64,000 nucleotides of DNA, taken from the NCBI RefSeq assembly GCF_016482685.1, contig NZ_JACYHF010000021.1, positions 1-64,000 of the forward strand, in the 5' to 3' direction. Of this stretch, positions 44,052-50,733 are shown piece after piece (within the stretch, counting starts at the first letter, position 1; every line of letters starts with the position of its first letter). The notes beneath the pieces were generated by a model that worked only from the letters and a program-made list of their open reading frames with translations, was not told where the DNA came from and made no database searches. A program made the translations under genes and the position numbers. Origin of the DNA: Streptomyces sp. DSM 110735. GTDB taxonomy: Bacteria > Actinomycetota > Actinomycetes > Streptomycetales > Streptomycetaceae.

Positions 44052-45620
44052 GTGTTCCACAGCGCGTACGACGACGTACCGCCCGTAGAACTCCCCGTCC
44101 ACGACGCGGTGCTGGGCGGTGCCGCCGCCTTCGGGGAGCGACCCGCGCTCATCGACGGCACCGACGGCACGACCCTGACCTACGAGCAACTGGACCGGTT
44201 CCACCGACGGTTGGCGGCGGCGTTCGCGGAGGCGGGGGTGCGCAAGGGGGACGTCCTTGCCCTGCACAGCCCCAACACCCTGGCGTTCCCACTGGCGTTC
44301 TACGCGGCGACCCGCGCGGGCGCCACCGTCACCACCGCCCATCCGCTCGCGACCCCCGAGGAGTTCGCCCGGCAGTTGGAGGACAGCGGGGCGCGCTGGA
44401 TCGTCACCGTCTCCCCGCTGCTCCCTGCCGCCCGCCGCGCCGCCGAACTCGCTGGCGGGGTACGGGAGATCATCGTGTGCGACAGCGCGCCCGGACACCG
44501 CTCCCTGGTCGACATGCTGGCGAGCGACGGACCCGAGCCGGAGATCGCGCTCGACCCCGCCGAGGACATCGCCGTCCTGCCGTACTCCTCCGGGACCACC
44601 GGTGTGCCCAAGGGGGTGATGCTCACCCACCGGCAGATCGTCACCAACCTCGCCCAACTGGACCCGGCGATAAGGGCGGAGCCGGACGACCGCATCCTCG
44701 CCGTCCTCCCGCTCTTTCACATCTACGGTCTCACCGCCCTGATGAACGCGCCCCTGCGGCAGGGCGCCACCGTCGTCGTGCTGCCCCGCTTCGAGCTGGA
44801 CACCTTCCTCGCGGCCATCGAGACCCACCGCATCACCGGGCTCTACGTCGCCCCGCCGATCGTCCTCGCCCTCGCCAAGCACCCCTCGGTCGAGCGCTAC
44901 GACCTCTCCTCGCTGAAGTACGTGATCAGCGCCGCCGCCCCGCTGGACGCCTCCCTCGCCGCCGCCTGCGCCGAGCGGCTCGGGCTGCCGCCGCTGGGGC
45001 AGGCGTACGGCATGACCGAGCTGTCGCCCGGCACCCATGTCGTCCCGCTCGACCTGCTGCGCGAGGCGCCGCCCGGCACCGCGGGCAAGCTGATCGCGGG
45101 CACCGAGATGCGGATCGTCTCCCTGGACGACCCCGGCAAGGACCTCGGCGCCGGGGAGGCGGGCGAGATCCTGATCCGGGGTCCGCAGGTGATGAAGGGC
45201 TACCTCAACCGCCCCGACGCCACCGCCGAGACGATCGACGCGGACGGCTGGCTGCACACCGGTGACGTGGGTCAAGTCGACGCGGACGGCTGGCTGTTCG
45301 TGGTGGACCGGGTGAAGGAACTCATCAAGTACAAGGGGTTCCAGGTGGCACCCGCCGAACTGGAGGCGCTGCTGCTGACCCACCCCGGCATCGCGGACGC
45401 GGCGGTCGTCGGAGCGGTGAACGACGAGGGCAACGAGATCCCGCACGCCTTCGTCGTCCGCCGCCCGGACGCGCCCGAACTCGGCGAGAACGAGGTGATG
45501 TTGTACGTCGCCGAGCACGTCGCGCCGTACAAACGGGTGCGGCGGGTGACCTTCACCGACTCCGTGCCGCGCGCCGCCTCCGGGAAGATCCTGCGCCGCG
45601 AACTGAGGGAGCGCTCATGA
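44052..45620 (+). CDS. Cinnamate/4-coumarate:CoA ligase orthologue
   Basis: A 522-residue adenylate-forming ligase that makes an acyl-CoA from acid, ATP and CoA. Motifs: ATP loop LPYSSGTTGVPKGVMLTH (about 177-194), YGMTELSPGTHVVP, GWLHTGDVGQVDADGWLFVVDR, KELIKYKGFQVAPAELEA and the catalytic lysine in PRAASGKILRRELRE. Length and sequence match my memory of the characterised S. coelicolor enzyme (SCO4383, ScCCL), which activates cinnamate and 4-coumarate in vitro. GTG 44052 gives 522 residues like ScCCL, with GGAGG just upstream; ATG 44034 would overlap that site. Its natural substrate in this operon may differ. Confidence 0.9.
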   Translation: MFHSAYDDVPPVELPVHDAVLGGAAAFGERPALIDGTDGTTLTYEQLDRFHRRLAAAFAEAGVRKGDVLALHSPNTLAFPLAFYAATRAGATVTTAHPLATPEEFARQLEDSGARWIVTVSPLLPAARRAAELAGGVREIIVCDSAPGHRSLVDMLASDGPEPEIALDPAEDIAVLPYSSGTTGVPKGVMLTHRQIVTNLAQLDPAIRAEPDDRILAVLPLFHIYGLTALMNAPLRQGATVVVLPRFELDTFLAAIETHRITGLYVAPPIVLALAKHPSVERYDLSSLKYVISAAAPLDASLAAACAERLGLPPLGQAYGMTELSPGTHVVPLDLLREAPPGTAGKLIAGTEMRIVSLDDPGKDLGAGEAGEILIRGPQVMKGYLNRPDATAETIDADGWLHTGDVGQVDADGWLFVVDRVKELIKYKGFQVAPAELEALLLTHPGIADAAVVGAVNDEGNEIPHAFVVRRPDAPELGENEVMLYVAEHVAPYKRVRRVTFTDSVPRAASGKILRRELRERS

Positions 45621-46351
45621 CCGTTGTCGGACGCTCCCGCGAACGGGGCGTGGAGACCCTCAGCCTGGACTCCCCGGACACCCGCAACGCCCTCTCCGCG
45701 CCCCTCGTCGCCGCGCTCGCCGACGCCCTCGCCGACTGCGGGAAGGACCCCGGCGTCCGGGCGGTCGTCCTCACCCACACCGGCGGCACCTTCTGCGCGG
45801 GCGCCGATCTGCGCGACCCGCCCCCGCCGGACGCGCTGGTGGGGCTGTTGCGGCAGATCGTGGAGCTGCCCCAGCCGGTGGTGGCGCGGGTCACCGGGCA
45901 CGTGCGCGCGGGCGGGCTCGGGCTGCTCGCCGCCTGCGACATCACCGCCGCCTCGCGCGAGGCGACCTTCGCCTTCACCGAGGTACGGATCGGGGTCGCC
46001 CCGGCGGTGATCTCCCTGCCGGTGCTGCCGCGCGCCGACCCGCGCGCGCTCGCCCGCTACTACCTCACCGGCGAGCGCTTCGACCCCGCCGAAGCCGTAC
46101 GCCTCGGTCTGCTCACCGCCTCCGGTGACGACGTGGACGACGTCCTCGCGCCCGTCCTCGACGGACTGCGCCGCTCCTCGCCCGAGGCCCTGACCGCGAC
46201 GAAACGGCTGCTCACGGCTAGGGTGCTGGAGACATTCGACCGGGACGCGGCGGACCTGACCGCCCTCTCGGCCCGGCTGTTCTCCGCCCCCGGGGCCCGG
46301 GAGGGGATGACAGCCTTCCTGGAAAGACGGGATGCGGCATGGGTGGTGTGA
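45617..46351 (+). CDS. Enoyl-CoA hydratase/isomerase family protein
   Basis: A 244-residue crotonase-fold enzyme. It shows the oxyanion-hole segment GGTFCAGADL and ARVTGHVRAGGLGLLAACDI, then TFAFTEVRIGVAPAVISLPVL. In classic crotonases one catalytic Glu follows the GGG loop and the other lies in the E-x-x-x-G strand; here only the second (TEVRIGV) is present, a pattern I associate with methylglutaconyl- or isohexenylglutaconyl-CoA hydratases. Its ATG overlaps the ligase stop (ATGA) and its own end overlaps the TetR start. In the cluster it would hydrate the carboxylated product, like AtuE or LiuC. Confidence 0.87.
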   Translation: MTVVGRSRERGVETLSLDSPDTRNALSAPLVAALADALADCGKDPGVRAVVLTHTGGTFCAGADLRDPPPPDALVGLLRQIVELPQPVVARVTGHVRAGGLGLLAACDITAASREATFAFTEVRIGVAPAVISLPVLPRADPRALARYYLTGERFDPAEAVRLGLLTASGDDVDDVLAPVLDGLRRSSPEALTATKRLLTARVLETFDRDAADLTALSARLFSAPGAREGMTAFLERRDAAWVV

Positions 46352-46947
46352 GTACGGCGGAACGCGACCGCGTACCCAAGCAGGACCGCAGCCGGGCCAC
46401 CCGGCAGCGGCTCCTGGAAGCCGCCGTGTCCTGCCTCGCCGAGTACGGCTGGGCGGGCTCCACGGTCGCGGTCGTCGCCGAGCGCGCGGGCGTCTCCCGG
46501 GGCGCCGCGCAGCACCACTTCCCCACCCGCGAGGACCTCTTCACCGCCGCCGTCGAGTACGTGGCGGAAAGCCGCTCCGTCGCCCTCCGCGAGCTGTTTC
46601 CCGACGGTCCGGGCGACCGGCGCGCCGTGATCTCCGCCCTGATCGGTCTCTTCACCGGACCCCTCTTCCGCGCCGCCCTGCACCTGTGGGTGGCCGCCTC
46701 GAACGAGGAGCAACTGCGCGGACGCGTGACGGAGTTGGAGGCACGCGTCGGCCGCGAGTGCCACCGCATCGCCGTCGAACTCCTCGACGCCGACGAGTCC
46801 CGCCCCGGCGTCCGCGAAACCGTCCAGGGGCTCCTCGACCTGGCCCGCGGTCTCGGTCTCGCCACCCTCCTCACCGACGACACCGCCCGCCGCGAGCGGG
46901 TCGTGGCCCAGTGGGCGGTCCTGCTGGACGAGGCGCTGGGGGAGTAG
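46339..46947 (+). CDS. TetR family regulator
   Basis: A 202-residue repressor-type regulator. The N-terminal helix-turn-helix spans about residues 18-62: RATRQRLLEAAVSCLAEYGW, AGSTVAVVAERAGVSRGAAQHHF and PTREDLFTAAVEYVAE. The C-terminal ligand and dimer domain is all-helical and unlike any named member. Its gene overlaps the hydratase end by 13 bases, so it is the last gene of the operon and is well placed to sense an acyl-CoA intermediate and act at CAAGCACGCTTG (36543-36554). AtuR of Pseudomonas is also a TetR protein. Confidence 0.88.
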   Translation: MGGVSTAERDRVPKQDRSRATRQRLLEAAVSCLAEYGWAGSTVAVVAERAGVSRGAAQHHFPTREDLFTAAVEYVAESRSVALRELFPDGPGDRRAVISALIGLFTGPLFRAALHLWVAASNEEQLRGRVTELEARVGRECHRIAVELLDADESRPGVRETVQGLLDLARGLGLATLLTDDTARRERVVAQWAVLLDEALGE

Positions 46948-46998
46948 ACCCGGGCAGGCGCGGCAGGGGGGGCAAGCTCTGCGACGCCCGGGGTGCAG

Positions 46999-47012
46999 GT
47001 GACGGCCGTCAC
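46999..47012. promoter_or_regulatory. CRP-like palindrome
   Basis: GTGACGGCCGTCAC is a perfect 14-bp palindrome that fits the GTGA-N6-TCAC consensus of CRP/FNR regulators. It ends 22 bases before the -10 element of the leader ORF, overlapping the -35 region, so it could mediate activation or repression. Confidence 0.6.
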
Positions 47013-47034
47013 ATCCGTATTCCGGGCATCGCAG

Positions 47035-47046
47035 TACTCTTGGCCC
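47035..47046 (+). promoter_or_regulatory. -10 element of leader ORF
   Basis: TACTCT at 47035-47040 lies six bases before the ATG at 47047, so the transcript probably starts at or next to the A of the start codon (leaderless). The -35 region is poor and covered by the CRP-like site. Confidence 0.5.
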
Positions 47047-47124
47047 ATGCTTCCGATGCTCGTTCGCCGCCGCCACGTGGACTACGTGCGCGTCACGAGC
47101 ATGGGCTGTCGGCGTTCCGCCTGA
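47047..47124 (+). CDS. Putative leader peptide, 25 residues
   Basis: The ORF reads MLPMLVRRRHVDYVRVTSMG then CRRSA and stops. The RRHVDxxRVxS...C pattern is that of the actinobacterial putative leader peptide family, found ahead of sulfur and nutrient genes, where cysteine-codon translation is thought to control downstream expression. Start is leaderless. A pyrimidine-rich stretch and a GC-rich stem (47157-47195) follow before the oxygenase gene, the expected layout of an attenuator. A single Cys codon lies near the end. Confidence 0.65.
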   Translation: MLPMLVRRRHVDYVRVTSMGCRRSA

Positions 47125-47156
47125 CCCAGCCCCCTTCTTCTCGTCTCTTCCTTTCC

Positions 47157-47195
47157 GGCACCCGGGGGCCGCACACCCCCGCGGCCGCCCGTGCC
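47157..47195 (+). promoter_or_regulatory. Stem-loop between leader ORF and oxygenase gene
   Basis: GGCAC/GTGCC (47157-47161 and 47191-47195) and GGCCGC/GCGGCC (47167-47172 and 47181-47186) form an interrupted stem ending 21 bases before the oxygenase ATG. It may be the regulated element of the leader. Confidence 0.4.
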
Positions 47196-47216
47196 CCGTA
47201 CACCCGCGGACGCGCC

Positions 47217-48245
47217 ATGACGACTCACGCGACGAACCCGTCGTACGCCCAGCTCCCGATCATCGACCTTTCGGCCGCAGACCGCGGTCCCGAGGAGCGT
47301 GCCCTGCTCCATGAGCGGCTGCACTCCGCCGCCCATGACGTGGGCTTCTTCCAGCTCGTCGGGCACGGGGTGACCCAGGACGAGACCGACGCCCTGCTCA
47401 CCGCGATGCGCTCCTTCTTCGCGCTGCCGGAGGCGGACCGGCTCGCCCTGGACAACGTCAACTCCCCGCACTTCCGGGGCTACACGCGCACCGGCGACGA
47501 GCGCACCGCCGGTGCCCGCGACTGGCGCGACCAGCTCGACATCGGCGCCGAGCGCCCCGCCCGCGTGCCCGGACCGGACGAGCCGCCGTACTGGTGGCTC
47601 CAGGGACCCAACCAGTGGCCCGCCGCCCTGCCCGAGCTGCGCACCGCCGCCCTCGCCTGGATCGACAAGCTCAGCGCGGTCGCCCAGCGCCTGCTGCACG
47701 AGCTCCTGACCGCCATCGGTGCCCCGGCGGACTTCTACGACCCGATCTTCGGCGCCCACGCCCACCCGCACCTCAAGCTGGTCCGCTACCCCGGCAGCGC
47801 GGGCGACGGCACCGACCAGGGCGTCGGCGCCCACAAGGACTACGGCTTCCTCACCCTGCTCCTCCAGGACTCCGTCGGCGGTCTCCAGGTCCAGCGCGAG
47901 GACGGCCGCTTCCACGAAGTCCCGCCCCTGGACGGCGCGTTCGTCGTCAACCTCGGTGAACTCCTGGAGGTTGCCACCAACGGCTACCTCCTCGCCACCA
48001 ACCACCGCGTCGTCAGCCCGCCCGGAGCCACGGAACGCTTCTCGGTCCCGTTCTTCTACAACCCCCGCCTGGACGCGAAGATCGCTCCGCTGCCCTTCCC
48101 CCACGCGGATGCCGCCCCGGGCGTGACGACGGACCCGACGAACCCGCTGTACGCGGAGTACGGCTACAACGAACTGAAGGGCAAGCTGCGAGCGCACCCG
48201 CTGGTGGCGGAGCGACACCACGCGAGCCTGCTGACCCCGGCGTAA
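47217..48245 (+). CDS. 2-oxoglutarate/Fe(II) oxygenase, isopenicillin N synthase-like family
   Basis: A 342-residue non-heme iron dioxygenase. The DIOX_N part opens QLPIIDLSAADRG and contains GFFQLVGHGVTQ. The double-stranded beta helix holds the iron ligands: His and Asp in GVGAHKDYGFLTLLLQDSVG, His in LLATNHRVVSPPG, with the 2-oxoglutarate-binding Arg and Ser in ERFSVPFFYNP. The family includes plant gibberellin/ACC oxidases and many bacterial proteins of unknown substrate; it is not evidence of penicillin synthesis. The start lacks a clear ribosome binding site. A leader peptide ORF and hairpin precede it. Confidence 0.88.
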   Translation: MTTHATNPSYAQLPIIDLSAADRGPEERALLHERLHSAAHDVGFFQLVGHGVTQDETDALLTAMRSFFALPEADRLALDNVNSPHFRGYTRTGDERTAGARDWRDQLDIGAERPARVPGPDEPPYWWLQGPNQWPAALPELRTAALAWIDKLSAVAQRLLHELLTAIGAPADFYDPIFGAHAHPHLKLVRYPGSAGDGTDQGVGAHKDYGFLTLLLQDSVGGLQVQREDGRFHEVPPLDGAFVVNLGELLEVATNGYLLATNHRVVSPPGATERFSVPFFYNPRLDAKIAPLPFPHADAAPGVTTDPTNPLYAEYGYNELKGKLRAHPLVAERHHASLLTPA

Positions 48246-48267
48246 GGTTTTTGTCTTTTGTCTTTCA

Positions 48268-48294
48268 GGGGCGCGGGGAACTGCGCGACCAGCC
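48268..48294. repeat. Dispersed intergenic repeat, copy B
   Basis: Same 27-base sequence as copies A and C, preceded by a T-rich run (GGTTTTTGTCTTTTGTCTTTCA). It lies between convergent genes, 22 bases after the oxygenase stop codon. Confidence 0.85.
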
Positions 48295-48334
48295 ACAACC
48301 GGTCCGCAGCCGCCACGCGCCCCAACCACCCATC

Positions 48335-49435
48335 TCAGTGGGCGATCCCCGCAAACCCAGGAATGTCCTCCGGCCGCCGAGAGCTGGGCCCCACATACTT
48401 CGCTGAAGGCCGCACCAGGCGCCCGGTCCGCTTCTGCTCAAGAATGTGCGCCGACCACCCAGCGGTCCGCGCACACGTGAACATCGACGTGAACATGTGC
48501 GCCGGCACCTCGGCGAAGTCGAGCAGGATAGCCGCCCAGAACTCCACGTTGGTGGCCAGCACACGATCCGGCCGCCGGTTGTGCAGCTCCTCCAGCGCCG
48601 CCTTCTCCAGCGCCTCCGCGATCTCGTACCGGGGCGCCCCCAGCTCCCGCGCGGTGCGCCGCAGCACCCGCGCCCGGGGGTCCTCGGCCCGGTAGACCCG
48701 GTGCCCGAAGCCCATGAGCCGCTCACCCCGGTCGAGCGCCTGCTTGACCCACCCCTCCGCGTCCCCGGTCTGCTCGATCTCCTCGATCATGCCGAGCACG
48801 CGGGAGGGCGCCCCGCCATGGAGGGGACCGGACATCGCCCCGACGGCACCCGACAGCGCGGCGGCGACGTCCGCGCCGGTGGAGGCGATGACCCGCGCCG
48901 TGAAGGTGGACGCGTTCATGCCGTGCTCGGCGGCGGAGGTCCAGTACGCGTCCACGGCGGCGACATGCTTCGGGTCCGGCTCGCCGCGCCAGCGGATCAT
49001 GAACCGCTCGACCACCGACCGCGCCTTGTCGATCTCGTTCTGCGGCACCATCGGCAGCCCCTGCCCGCGCGCGGACTGGGCGACGTACGACAGCGCCATG
49101 ACGGCGGCGCGGGCGAGGTCGTCGCGTGCCTGCTCGGCGTCGATGTCCAGCAGCGGTTTGAGGCCCCACACGGGGGCCAGCATGGCCAGCGCGGACTGCA
49201 CGTCCACGCGGATGTCCCCGGAGTGCACCGGGATCGGGAACGGCTCGGCGGGCGGCAGACCGGGGTCGAAGGCACCGTCGACCAGCAGTCCCCACACGTT
49301 CCCGAAGGACACGTGGCCGACCAGGTCCTCGATGTCGACGCCCCGGTACCGCAGGGCGCCGCCCTCCTTGTCCGGCTCGGCGATCTCCGTCTCGAAGGCG
49401 ACGACTCCCTCTAGCCCGGGTACGAACTCGGACAT
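48335..49435 (-). CDS. Citrate synthase 2
   Basis: A 366-residue citrate synthase family enzyme joining acetyl-CoA and oxaloacetate. Conserved parts are GGALRYRGVDIEDLVGHVSF near residue 25, EHGMNASTFTARVIASTGAD with the first catalytic His, SGPLHGGAPSRVLGMIEE with the second, MGFGHRVYRAEDPRARVLR, and the Asp region NVEFWAAILLDFAEVP. It is the short Gram-positive type, annotated in streptomycetes as citrate synthase 2, and may also act as a methylcitrate synthase. ATG 49435 has GAGGAG nine bases upstream. Divergent from pdxH. Confidence 0.9.
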   Translation of the reverse strand: MSEFVPGLEGVVAFETEIAEPDKEGGALRYRGVDIEDLVGHVSFGNVWGLLVDGAFDPGLPPAEPFPIPVHSGDIRVDVQSALAMLAPVWGLKPLLDIDAEQARDDLARAAVMALSYVAQSARGQGLPMVPQNEIDKARSVVERFMIRWRGEPDPKHVAAVDAYWTSAAEHGMNASTFTARVIASTGADVAAALSGAVGAMSGPLHGGAPSRVLGMIEEIEQTGDAEGWVKQALDRGERLMGFGHRVYRAEDPRARVLRRTARELGAPRYEIAEALEKAALEELHNRRPDRVLATNVEFWAAILLDFAEVPAHMFTSMFTCARTAGWSAHILEQKRTGRLVRPSAKYVGPSSRRPEDIPGFAGIAH

Positions 49436-49631
49436 AAGGCGGCTCCTCATGCTGGGTCGGCGGCGGTCACACCGGTCATGCCCCGTACGACCGGGGGTCA
49501 CCCGGAGACGGGGCGGGAACCAGCACGATAGCCCTGAGTGCCAGGTTTGGGGAGACCTTGCGGCACTCAGTGCCACGTTAGAGGGAGGCGCACCGCGAGG
49601 TCCGTACGCCCCCATACGGCAGGATGACCGC

Positions 49632-50318
49632 GTGACCGATCGCGACACGATGCCCGACCCCGCCACCGACCCCGCGTTCATGCGCAAGCAGTACCGCGCC
49701 CGGGGACTGGACGAGCCGGATCTCGCGGGCCACCCGATGGACCAGTTCGCGCGCTGGTTCGCGGACGCGGCACGCGCCGCCGTCCACGGCACGCTGTACG
49801 AGCCCAACGCGATGGTCGTCTCCACGGTGGACCCCGCCGGGCGCCCCGGCTCGCGCACGGTCCTGATGAAGGGCTACGACACCGAGGGCTTCGTCTTCTA
49901 CACCAACTACGACTCCCACAAGGCGCGTGACCTGGCCGGGAACCCGTACGTCTCGCTGCTCTTCCCCTGGCATCCGATCGCCCGCCAGGTCATCGTCTCG
50001 GGCGTCGCCCGCCGCACGAGCCGCGAGGAGACCGCCGCGTACTTCCACAGCCGCCCGCACGGCTCCCAGCTCGGCGCCTGGGCCAGCGCGCAGTCCACGG
50101 TCGTCGGCTCCCGCGCCGAACTGGACGAGGCGTACGCCGCGCTCGGCGCCCGCTACCCCGAGGGCGCGGAGGTCCCCGTCCCGCCGCACTGGGGCGGCTT
50201 CCGCGTCGCGCCCGAGACCGTCGAGTTCTGGCAGGGGCGCGAGAACCGGCTCCACGACCGCCTCCGCTACGCCGCCCTCCCGGACGGCACCTGGACGGTC
50301 GACCGCCTGAGCCCCTGA
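49632..50318 (+). CDS. pdxH: Pyridoxamine 5'-phosphate oxidase
   Basis: PdxH oxidises pyridoxine or pyridoxamine 5'-phosphate to pyridoxal 5'-phosphate with FMN and oxygen. The 228-residue protein has MRKQYRARGLDEPDL at the start, PNAMVVSTVDPAGRPGSRTVL and the FMN region GFVFYTNYDSHKARDL, then LLFPWHPIARQVIVSG, YFHSRPHGSQLGAWAS and the C-terminal FWQGRENRLHDRLRY with the substrate-binding Arg-x-His. GTG 49632 has GGCAGGA upstream; ATG 49650 is an alternative six codons later. Single gene, ending at a very stable hairpin. Confidence 0.93.
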   Translation: MTDRDTMPDPATDPAFMRKQYRARGLDEPDLAGHPMDQFARWFADAARAAVHGTLYEPNAMVVSTVDPAGRPGSRTVLMKGYDTEGFVFYTNYDSHKARDLAGNPYVSLLFPWHPIARQVIVSGVARRTSREETAAYFHSRPHGSQLGAWASAQSTVVGSRAELDEAYAALGARYPEGAEVPVPPHWGGFRVAPETVEFWQGRENRLHDRLRYAALPDGTWTVDRLSP

Positions 50319-50340
50319 CGCCGACCTGTGGAAACGCAGA

Positions 50341-50410
50341 CGACCCGTGAGCTCGGGTCCTCCGCCGGGGCGGAGGGCCGGCCGGACGTTACCGGCGAGC
50401 TCACGGGTCG
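50341..50410. terminator. Large bidirectional hairpin
   Basis: CGACCCGTGAGCTCG (50341-50355) and CGAGCTCACGGGTCG (50396-50410) are exact reverse complements, a 15-bp stem. The 40-base loop contains a second perfect hairpin, CCTCCGCC/GGCGGAGG (50359-50376). It lies 22 bases after the pdxH stop and can end both pdxH and the minus-strand small transcript. Confidence 0.85.
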
Positions 50411-50554
50411 GGCGACTGCGATGGATTGGCCGGCGGCGCGCATTCACACGCGCTGTTCCGGCACCGCAACTCGGTGTGGTGACGGGCCGCTAGCCCGCAG
50501 CCACCTCACGCGTCCGGGTTTCACACATGTACCCGATCACCTCCCTTCTGCTTG
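50411..50554 (-). ncRNA. Candidate small RNA or micro-ORF transcript
   Basis: A minus-strand transcript is predicted from about 50554 (seven bases after the -10) into the hairpin at 50341-50410, about 210 bases in all. It carries an extended ribosome binding site (AGAAGGGAGGTGATC, read on the minus strand from 50549 to 50535) and a 12-codon ORF; the rest has no other ORF of note. I do not recognise an Rfam family. Confidence 0.5.
50490..50528 (-). CDS. 12-residue micro-ORF with exceptional ribosome binding site
   Basis: ATG at 50528 opens MCETRTREVAAG and stops at TAG. The sequence AGAAGGGAGGTGATC seven bases upstream matches the complement of the 16S rRNA 3' tail (AGAAAGGAGGTGATC) at 14 of 15 positions. 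The second codon is Cys. It may be a leader or signal peptide, or part of a dual-function RNA; no gene follows on this strand before pdxH antisense. Confidence 0.5.
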   Translation of the reverse strand: MCETRTREVAAG

Positions 50555-50560
50555 CTTCGC

Positions 50561-50589
50561 AGCCTAGGCAGTGGACCGGAGCGGCTCAA
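50561..50589 (-). promoter_or_regulatory. Strong promoter of minus-strand transcript
   Basis: Read on the minus strand: TTGAGC (50589-50584), exactly 17 bases, TAGGCT (50566-50561). This is close to the HrdB consensus TTGACA/TAGGAT and points at the micro-ORF. Confidence 0.6.
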
Positions 50590-50607
50590 CTCTTTTTTCG
50601 CGACGCC

Positions 50608-50619
50608 CGCAATCTTGCG
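50608..50619. promoter_or_regulatory. Palindrome near divergent promoters
   Basis: CGCAATCTTGCG (arms CGCAA/TTGCG) lies about 19 bases upstream of the -35 of the minus-strand promoter and ahead of the PAS gene, so a regulator bound there could affect either. Confidence 0.4.
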
Positions 50620-50733
50620 AGAACCTGATGTGTTCCGGGTCACTGTCGAGTTGAATGACAGGCGAACGATGCAGGCCAGTGAGCGGAACGGGCGCCGAGG
50701 GGTGTGCCCGACGCAGCCTCCAGGGGGTCCAGG

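Noticed and set aside
47217..48245. Penicillin-type biosynthesis from the isopenicillin N synthase-like gene
   Set aside because: The family is broad; no ACV synthetase or other beta-lactam genes are nearby.
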